This document shows positions 7,717 to 12,395 of a stretch of 12,395 nucleotides of DNA, one piece after another. The notes beneath the pieces are model-generated. The model saw only the letters and a program-made list of their open reading frames with translations, did no database searches and was not told where the DNA came from. The stretch lies in the NCBI GenBank assembly GCA_903892365.1, contig CAITIF010000345.1, positions 1 to 12,395 of the forward strand, read 5' to 3'. This stretch comes from an uncultured Pirellula sp. GTDB taxonomy: Bacteria; Planctomycetota; Planctomycetia; Pirellulales; Pirellulaceae. Every line of letters starts with the position of its first letter. Position 1 is the stretch's first letter. A program made the position numbers and the translations under genes.

Positions 7717-8698
7717 CCGAGAACACCTCTCCCATGGAGCAACTATTCATCGCAGCCCAAGTGTTCAGGTTGATCGTGGTTGGCACGTATCGGACACTTC
7801 CGTCCCCCATAAGAACGTTGCCACCGCCACCGCTCCAAGGTGCATACATTTGACAAACATGGCACGTTGGGAAAGAAGGCGCATGTACGATTCCGGGTTC
7901 GTCAGCCGCCGGGCCGGAATGACATAAAACATAAGTCGCAGCATGATCGCACTCGGTGAAGGGGAATCGACTTGGATCGAGCGGGCAGGAGTAGCTTCCG
8001 GGCACGACGCCGACCCATGTCTTGTCACTGATGGTGGTGTGCTCGCCTACAAAAACAGTATTGGATAACCCGTCGGTTACCTCGGCTATGCGAACCCGCG
8101 AATTGCGATACAGCGGACCATTTGCGATCCTCTTCCAGTCGAGCACAGGGGGATCGTACCCCCAAGCTTCGTCATGCCCGCTGTTTCCAACATAATGCGA
8201 TCGCCCGAGTCTCGCCATGACGACCCCGGCTGAGTCCGTGATAACGGTGTCCCCTTCGTAATTGGCCGCTCCCGGATTTAAGTACACAGGAACTCGAGTC
8301 CGCGACAGCGATTGGTTTGTCGCATGCCAACACGGAAGATTGAAGTCGAGCTGCGAGTGGAGTGTCGTCTGCTCTAGGTACGGCAGCAACAACGCCCCCC
8401 AAGCCCACCCCGGGGCGGCATCCAAAGTAGCCCCGTAAGCTCCGGGCAAGTGGCTATTCGAAACATAGCCAGATGGAAAGGTGCGAAGCGCACTTTCATA
8501 ATTTTGCATGGCGAGCCCAATCTGCTTCAAATTGTTGATACTCTGCATCCGTCGAGCAGACTCGCGGGCGGATTGAACTGCCGGAAAAAGAAGCCCAACC
8601 AACATGCCAACGATAGCGATCACAACCAGTAGCTCTACCAGTGTAAATGCCTTGGAGGCATTCTCTTGACGCAGCACCCGCCGTTCGTGGATTTTCAC
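7706..8698 (-). CDS. DUF1559 domain protein with prepilin-type N-terminus
   Basis: A 330-residue member of the large planctomycete DUF1559 family (also annotated SBP_bac_10 or H-X9-DG proteins), pseudopilin-like and probably membrane-anchored or surface-located. The prepilin peptidase site is A17|F18 in KAFTLVELLVVIAIV, with the conserved Glu at mature position 5, followed by a hydrophobic helix to about residue 40 and the usual SARESARR and NNLKQIGLAMQNYE segments. The C-terminal GGNVLMGDGSVRYV motif is present, but the His of H-X9-DG is Ser289. The C-terminal third has six Cys (238, 250, 259, 279, 282, 320) and four nearby His, which seems unusually dense. The start is a GTG (8696-8698) with GGAG 9 bases upstream. 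It is the first gene of the unit with the lipoprotein and mntR. The function of the family is unknown. Confidence 0.93.
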   Translation of the reverse strand: MKIHERRVLRQENASKAFTLVELLVVIAIVGMLVGLLFPAVQSARESARRMQSINNLKQIGLAMQNYESALRTFPSGYVSNSHLPGAYGATLDAAPGWAWGALLLPYLEQTTLHSQLDFNLPCWHATNQSLSRTRVPVYLNPGAANYEGDTVITDSAGVVMARLGRSHYVGNSGHDEAWGYDPPVLDWKRIANGPLYRNSRVRIAEVTDGLSNTVFVGEHTTISDKTWVGVVPGSYSCPLDPSRFPFTECDHAATYVLCHSGPAADEPGIVHAPSFPTCHVCQMYAPWSGGGGNVLMGDGSVRYVPTTINLNTWAAMNSCSMGEVFSDVE

Positions 8699-8740
8699 GA
8701 TGCGATTCTCCAGATTTTGTCTTTGAGGTCAGGTTGATTT

Positions 8741-8754
8741 GTAGCACTGGCTAC
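8741..8754. promoter_or_regulatory. Palindromic operator candidate O2, GTAGC-N4-GCTAC
   Basis: A perfect 5+5 palindrome with a 4-base centre (ACTG) lies 42 bases upstream of the DUF1559 GTG and, by the promoter placement, about +6 to +19 of the transcript. The same half-sites and spacing recur at 8769-8782. The TAGC-N4-GCTA core resembles the enterobacterial MntR box as I remember it. Confidence 0.6.
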
Positions 8755-8765
8755 GATCTGAATGG

Positions 8766-8794
8766 AATGTAGCTGGGGCTACATCTCAAGTCAA
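8766..8794 (-). promoter_or_regulatory. Sigma70-like promoter of the DUF1559-lipoprotein-mntR unit
   Basis: Read on the minus strand: -35 TTGACT at 8794-8789 (5 of 6 to consensus), a 17-base spacer, and -10 TACATT at 8771-8766 (4 of 6). The expected start is near 8759, leaving a leader of about 60 bases before the GTG at 8698. The spacer and -10 are overlapped by palindrome O1, the classic arrangement for repression. Confidence 0.6.
8769..8782. promoter_or_regulatory. Palindromic operator candidate O1, GTAGC-N4-GCTAC
   Basis: GTAGC-TGGG-GCTAC, extending to an 18-base palindrome with AT at each outer end (8767-8784). It covers the promoter spacer and part of the -10. It starts 28 bases from O2. 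Compared with the E. coli MntR box as recalled (AACATAGC-N4-GCTATGTT), 11 of 16 half-site positions agree, including all of TAGC and GCTA. Confidence 0.6.
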
Positions 8795-8868
8795 GCGTTG
8801 CTTCGAGTCGCAGGAATGACAATTCTGAAAATCAAGAAATAGCCATGCAGCAATAACGGTGTTACGAT

Positions 8869-8944
8869 GTCGGTGAGAGCTGGGCTCTTTCCAATCCACC
8901 AGATGAGGGCTACTTCGCATTGGTGAGCAAATTCAAACACCGAC
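8869..8944. other. Potential three-way-junction fold between the ABC gene and the DUF1559 promoter
   Basis: A 7-bp outer inverted repeat (GTCGGTG at 8869-8875, CACCGAC at 8938-8944) encloses two hairpins. One is AGAGC-TGG-GCTCT at 8876-8888, stacked directly on the outer stem. The other is at 8897-8925, where CACCA-g-ATG pairs with CATTGGTG around a 12-base loop. The 3' arm abuts the stop codon of the ABC gene. No U-tract follows on the minus strand, so it is not a standard intrinsic terminator. It could be a structured 3' UTR, an RNA element or chance. Confidence 0.35.
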
Positions 8945-9871
8945 CTAAGCGACTAGCCCTTTGGTAACGAGCATAAAGACATCTTCCAAGGTAGGATCCT
9001 TGTCGCTGAAGGATCGCATTCTGACGCCTCCTTGGATCAGTTGCTCCATCAGGTCTGCTAACCCGGAATCGTCCGTTTCCAGTTCGGCGGTCGCCCGATT
9101 ACCGTCGATCTCAATTCCGCGCAGAGCGGGACTGCTTCTAAGAATCGAAACGCCGGCATCTTGATTCTCAATAAACTTCACCTCCACAATCCGAGTGCGT
9201 CGGATTTGGCGGTAGACCGAATCGATGGGGCCATGCATCAACAACTGGCCGCGTTCAATGATGCCAATCGATGTGCAACAATCCGCCAGTTCCGACAGAA
9301 TGTGGCTACTGATCAGGATGGTTTTGCCCATGCGGCGAAGTTCTTTGAGCAGCGCCTTCACTTCGATGCGTGCTCGAGGATCGAGACCGCTGGTTGGTTC
9401 GTCCAAGATCAATACGGGTGGGTCATGCACAAGGGTTTTGGCCAAGCACAGCCGCTGCTTCATGCCTCGTGATAGGCCGTTGACGAAGTCGTCCCGCTTG
9501 TGAGTCAAATCGAGCAATTCAAGAACATCGCCGATGACCTGCTTTCGTTGAGTCCGTCCGATTTTATAAGCGACCGCAAAGAAATCCAAAAATTCCCAAA
9601 CCTTCATTCCATCGTATACGCCGAAATCGTCGGGCATGTACCCGATACTTCGTCGAACATCCATGGGATTCTTAGTAACACTGAATCCGTTGACGATTCC
9701 GTCCCCGCGAGTTGCTTTCAGAAGAGTCGCTAGAAAACGAATGGATGTGCTTTTTCCGGCACCGTTTGGGCCGATGAACCCGAAAAGCTCGCCGGCCTCG
9801 ATTTTCATGGAAACATCTTGGACAGCGGTAAAGTCTCCATACTCTTTTCCGAAGTTAATCAGTTCAATCAT
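8945..9871 (-). CDS. ABC transporter ATP-binding protein
   Basis: A 308-residue nucleotide-binding subunit of the NatA/drug-export type. It carries Walker A GPNGAGKST at residues 34-42, a Q-loop region reading YMPDDFGVY at 78-86 with Asp in place of Gln (common in this subgroup), signature LSRGMKQR at 133-140, Walker B VLILDE at 153-158 with the D-loop SGLD after it, and the switch His189 in ISSHI. The roughly 80-residue C-terminal extension is typical of exporters working with a separate permease. The start is the ATG at 9869-9871 just before IELINFGKEYG. An extension to 9952 would add unconserved residues and occupy the intergenic region. No permease gene is adjacent on either side, so substrate and partner are unknown. 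It diverges from fliP. Confidence 0.92.
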   Translation of the reverse strand: MIELINFGKEYGDFTAVQDVSMKIEAGELFGFIGPNGAGKSTSIRFLATLLKATRGDGIVNGFSVTKNPMDVRRSIGYMPDDFGVYDGMKVWEFLDFFAVAYKIGRTQRKQVIGDVLELLDLTHKRDDFVNGLSRGMKQRLCLAKTLVHDPPVLILDEPTSGLDPRARIEVKALLKELRRMGKTILISSHILSELADCCTSIGIIERGQLLMHGPIDSVYRQIRRTRIVEVKFIENQDAGVSILRSSPALRGIEIDGNRATAELETDDSGLADLMEQLIQGGVRMRSFSDKDPTLEDVFMLVTKGLVA

Positions 9872-10003
9872 GTTTGGGCAGATCCGAGTTTCATTGAAAG
9901 TCTCAATTCGTCTGAAGATTGTACACACAGTCGGGGAGCATTGTGCAAGCAATCCATTTTGATCGGTCGACCTGTCGGAAAACTAAGGTAGCGGCCAGTC
10001 TCA

Positions 10004-10048
10004 AAAAAAGGTACATGAGCTAATCTGCAAAAAATGTTCACCTTTTTT
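10004..10048. repeat. Inverted repeat with A/T-tract arms in the fliP leader
   Basis: AAAAAAGGT at 10004-10012 and its exact complement ACCTTTTTT at 10040-10048 form a 9-bp stem. It can extend inward by ACAT/ATGT (10013-10016 with 10034-10037) across a 2-base bulge, leaving a 17-base loop. The 3' arm ends 10 bases before the fliP ATG. The arms resemble a bidirectional terminator, which would be odd between divergent genes; a leader hairpin acting on fliP translation is an alternative. Confidence 0.5.
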
Positions 10049-10058
10049 CTGACGACCC

Positions 10059-11009
10059 ATGGTACCCACATTCCCGCAAAACGGCTTACCGCCTGCGAAA
10101 CTCGCGAGAATAGCCGTTAGGTTATTGCAAGCAATCGTCGTTTCATGGGCGTTCTTGTGGAGTTTCGGTGGATTTGAATCGAGGATCATGGCCCAGGAAG
10201 GCTCGCAAAGCCGCCTGCAGAACGCTATCCAACAGAACTTGCAACAGACACTTGGTAACTCGAAAGCGGTAAGCACTGAGAGTTCCTCGAAGAGCAATGA
10301 ACTGGTGGATAAGGTATTGGAGGGGCCGGATGCTTGGCTGAGTCCGAAAGGCCTTTCGAACTCGTTGCAGATTCTGCTGCTACTAACTGTTTTGAGTTTA
10401 GCGCCCGCCATTTTGTTGATGACGACTTGCTACGTTCGGATCATCGTGGTTTTCGGTTTGCTCAAGCAGGCGCTTGGGGCTCAACAGTTACCACCTAGCC
10501 AGGTTATTACTTCCATTTCGCTGTTCATTACGATGTTTGTGATGACCCCCGTTTGGAATCGCGTTTACGAGGACGCGATCGAGCCGTATACCCGCGAGGG
10601 GAGTCAGATGACTGCGATGGAAGCTTGGGAAAAGGGTGTTATTCCTATTCGCCAATTTATGTCCCAGCAGATCGATGTGGCCAATAATCATGATGACGTA
10701 TTCTTGTTTTACAGCCGGTATGCACCCGATAGCCCGCCTCCCAAGAACTTTGATGAGGTGCCGCTTCAAGTGTTGCTTCCTGCGTACATGCTGAGCGAGC
10801 TGAAGACCGCATTTTTGATGGGCTTTAAGATCTATCTTCCTTTCTTGATTCTAGACATCGTGATTGCATCGGTAACCGTATCGATGGGCATGATGATGTT
10901 GCCCCCCGCCATGATCTCCATGCCGTTCAAGCTGCTGTTGTTTGTTCTTGTAGATGGTTGGCGATTGGTCGTTCAAATGCTTCTGTCGAGCTTTGGAACT
11001 TTTACGTAG
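10059..11009 (+). CDS. fliP: Flagellar biosynthetic protein FliP
   Basis: A 316-residue membrane subunit of the flagellar type III export gate, which assembles with FliQ and FliR. The conserved domain starts near residue 101: SLAPAILLMTTCYVRIIVVFGLLKQALG at about 113-140, the FliP signature PAYMLSELKTAF at 241-252, and IVIASVTVSMGMMMLPP then FKLLLFVLVDGW towards the end. Before it lie a signal-peptide-like segment (hydrophobic residues about 17-36, possible cleavage at IMA|QEG) and a Gln/Ser-rich linker of about 55 residues. E. coli FliP is 245 residues with a much shorter N-terminal region, so this one is extended. The ATG at 10059 retains the signal peptide; the ATG at 10188 would remove it. 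There is no clear Shine-Dalgarno site. It begins a fliP-fliQ-fliR-flhB run; fliO is not adjacent. Confidence 0.95.
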   Translation: MVPTFPQNGLPPAKLARIAVRLLQAIVVSWAFLWSFGGFESRIMAQEGSQSRLQNAIQQNLQQTLGNSKAVSTESSSKSNELVDKVLEGPDAWLSPKGLSNSLQILLLLTVLSLAPAILLMTTCYVRIIVVFGLLKQALGAQQLPPSQVITSISLFITMFVMTPVWNRVYEDAIEPYTREGSQMTAMEAWEKGVIPIRQFMSQQIDVANNHDDVFLFYSRYAPDSPPPKNFDEVPLQVLLPAYMLSELKTAFLMGFKIYLPFLILDIVIASVTVSMGMMMLPPAMISMPFKLLLFVLVDGWRLVVQMLLSSFGTFT

Positions 11010-11069
11010 CTTGGCGAGTTAACAAATTTCACTCTAAACCAATAGTGCACCAGCGAAGGCGAAAATTCC

Positions 11070-11345
11070 ATGTCACCCAATGAAGCGATTGATCTTGTGC
11101 GCGATGCGATCTTGATGTCGCTCGTGGTCGGTTCCCCACTTCTCGTGATTGGAATGTTGGTTGGCCTTGCTATCGGCTTGATTCAAGCACTGACGCAAAT
11201 TCAAGATCAAACCGTCAGTACGGTTCCGAAGCTTGTAGCGATGACTCTGGCAATTGTGATTTGTCTTCCATGGCTTACCGACCGAATGTTGGAATACACG
11301 AGCAATCTCCTCCAAGAGATTCCGCTTCATCTTTCTGATCGATAA
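11070..11345 (+). CDS. fliQ: Flagellar biosynthetic protein FliQ
   Basis: A 91-residue protein of normal FliQ length with two membrane helices (about residues 12-38 and 51-72). Recognisable FliQ features are the N-terminal EAIDLVRDAI helix, the VVGSPLLVIGMLVGLAIGLIQALTQIQDQT stretch, then VPKLVAM and a final charged amphipathic tail. Four copies normally pack around the FliP5-FliR1 core of the export gate. It starts 60 bases after fliP with GAAGG about 10 bases ahead of the ATG, and ends 18 bases before fliR. Confidence 0.95.
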   Translation: MSPNEAIDLVRDAILMSLVVGSPLLVIGMLVGLAIGLIQALTQIQDQTVSTVPKLVAMTLAIVICLPWLTDRMLEYTSNLLQEIPLHLSDR

Positions 11346-11363
11346 ACGGCGATTCGCTAGACC

Positions 11364-12206
11364 ATGATCGATATCGACCCTATCGCTACGCTTCTTTACG
11401 GCCCCATGTGGACGTTTCTTTGCGTACTGAGCCGTACGGGTCCGTTGCTGGCAATGATGCCTCCACTTCAGGGTTCCTCCATTCCCAACCGAGTCAAAGT
11501 GTTATTGGCTTTGTCGATTGCTATGGCCGTTACCCCGCTGGTGATGGCGAGCTCCACGGAGCTACCCGGCCATTTGATCGGAATAGCAATTGGGTTGTCG
11601 AAAGAGTTGTTGTTGGGCGTGCTTTATGGTACATCCGTGATGATGATTGTCACCAGTTTGCAAATTGGTGGTCAGGTGATCAGCTCCCTTGCTAGCATGG
11701 ACGTTGCGCAAGCCGCGGACCCGACAACTCAGGAGACTGTAACCGTGATTAGTCAAATGTTCTCTTGGGTTGCGATGGCTTTGTTTTTGACTTTAGGAGG
11801 GCACCGCGTAGTACTTGGTGCTTGCTTGGATAGCTTCCAGCTCTATCCGGCCGGTGGAATCTTGGCGGAGGAAAACTGGTTGCTCCATTTGCCCGATCTT
11901 CTTTTGCACAGTGTTTCGGTGGGAATGCGAGCCGCAGCACCGCCCGCCATTGCATTGTTGCTGGCGAACTTTGTGACGGCTCTTATCGGACGAACTCTAC
12001 CGCAGCTGAATATCATGGCCATTGGTTTCAGTCTCAATGTCACCATCATGATCTTAGTGCTAGCCATGTCGATCGCCAGTATCGGATGGGTCTTTCAAAA
12101 CGAGTTGGTGGAATGGGTGGAGAGAACAACCAATTTGTTTCTCGCACCTACTGGCTCCGACGCAGTTAGCGAAATAGGCTCCCAGGAGACATCGCGTGGC
12201 GGATAG
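11364..12206 (+). CDS. fliR: Flagellar biosynthetic protein FliR
   Basis: A 280-residue polytopic membrane protein, the single-copy FliR of the flagellar export gate. Family features: the N-terminal FLCVLSRTGPLLAMMPPLQGSSIPNRVKVLLAL region, an ADPTTQETVTVISQMFSW segment at about 117-134, LFLTLGGHRVVLGACLDSF, and the C-terminal RTLPQLNIMAIGFSLNV segment typical of FliR. The length is slightly above the E. coli protein because of a polar tail of about 25 residues. The last 11 bases overlap the start of flhB. Confidence 0.95.
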   Translation: MIDIDPIATLLYGPMWTFLCVLSRTGPLLAMMPPLQGSSIPNRVKVLLALSIAMAVTPLVMASSTELPGHLIGIAIGLSKELLLGVLYGTSVMMIVTSLQIGGQVISSLASMDVAQAADPTTQETVTVISQMFSWVAMALFLTLGGHRVVLGACLDSFQLYPAGGILAEENWLLHLPDLLLHSVSVGMRAAAPPAIALLLANFVTALIGRTLPQLNIMAIGFSLNVTIMILVLAMSIASIGWVFQNELVEWVERTTNLFLAPTGSDAVSEIGSQETSRGG

Positions 12207-12395
12207 CGCTGGTGATAAGAAACACGAGGCAACCGACTATCGTCGGCAAAAAGCACGTGAAGATGGGAACGTTGCTCGCAGCCAGGACCTGTCGTCGGCA
12301 GTCTTGCTGTTGATCGGTGTCATCTTGCTGGATTTTACGGGACCCATGATGTTCCAGATCATGGCTCATCTTGTCAGCGACGAGCTTGAAAAACC
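12196..12395 (+). CDS. flhB: Flagellar biosynthetic protein FlhB, N-terminal part (runs off the window)
   Basis: The first 66 residues are visible. They show the FlhB N-terminus: HEATDYRRQKAREDGNVARSQDL at about residues 10-32 (compare the E-x-T-x2-R-x3-AR-x2-G-x-VARS pattern of the family), then the first membrane helix from about residue 34. FlhB is the export switch protein that self-cleaves at an NPTH site, which lies outside the window. The start is a GTG at 12196-12198 with a strong AGGAG at 12184-12188, 7 bases ahead. It overlaps fliR by 11 bases, implying coupled translation. Confidence 0.93.
   Translation, partial: MADSAGDKKHEATDYRRQKAREDGNVARSQDLSSAVLLLIGVILLDFTGPMMFQIMAHLVSDELEK

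Noticed and set aside
9918..9948. Minus-strand promoter TTGCAC-N19-TACAAT for the ABC gene
   Set aside because: The -10 is good but a 19-base spacer is long and the -35 only fair; not strong enough to list.
9872..9952. Upstream start for the ABC ATPase
   Set aside because: The conserved domain begins at the ATG at 9871; the extension has no family counterpart and fills the divergent promoter region.
9872..10058. Sigma54 or sigma28 flagellar promoter ahead of fliP
   Set aside because: I found no GG-N10-GC element or sigma28-type pair on the plus strand in this region.

Overview
The window looks like ordinary chromosome from a planctomycete, most likely Pirellulales-like. The evidence is a DUF1559 protein with a prepilin-type N-terminus, a PVC-type SGNH-like secreted protein, few strong Shine-Dalgarno sites, and a flagellar fliP-fliQ-fliR-flhB run beside unrelated housekeeping genes. 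This placement rests on family knowledge, not on a database search. I saw no tRNA, rRNA, CRISPR array, insertion sequence or phage gene.

Layout. (1) Positions 1-5121, minus strand, form one tight housekeeping run read right to left: lpdA (dihydrolipoyl dehydrogenase), a small VOC/glyoxalase-fold protein, leuS, and the N-terminal part of an Xaa-Pro aminopeptidase-like M24 gene that leaves the window at base 1. (2) Positions 5296-6914, plus strand, hold a two-gene unit diverging from lpdA. It encodes a multi-span membrane protein resembling M50-type metalloproteases but without HExxH, and, 2 bases later, a secreted SGNH-fold protein without the usual catalytic Ser and His. (3) Positions 6958-8698, minus strand, hold a three-gene unit: DUF1559 protein, small lipoprotein, MntR-type regulator. 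(4) Positions 8945-9871, minus strand, encode a lone ABC-transporter ATPase. (5) From 10059 to the end, plus strand, lie fliP, fliQ, fliR and the start of flhB, the membrane core of the flagellar export apparatus.

The most interesting signal is upstream of the DUF1559 gene. Two palindromes of the form GTAGC-N4-GCTAC lie 28 bases apart. One overlaps the spacer and -10 of a good sigma70-like promoter and the other lies just past the expected transcription start. The third gene of the same unit encodes an MntR with all the expected metal ligands, and the palindromes resemble the enterobacterial MntR box as I recall it (TAGC-N4-GCTA core). The reading is a self-regulated, manganese-responsive operon carrying a pseudopilin-like DUF1559 protein and a lipoprotein of unknown role. 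Other points are the two apparently non-catalytic relatives of enzymes in unit 2, a 20-base-period direct repeat in front of that unit, a potential three-way-junction fold at 8869-8944, and a 9-bp inverted repeat just before fliP.
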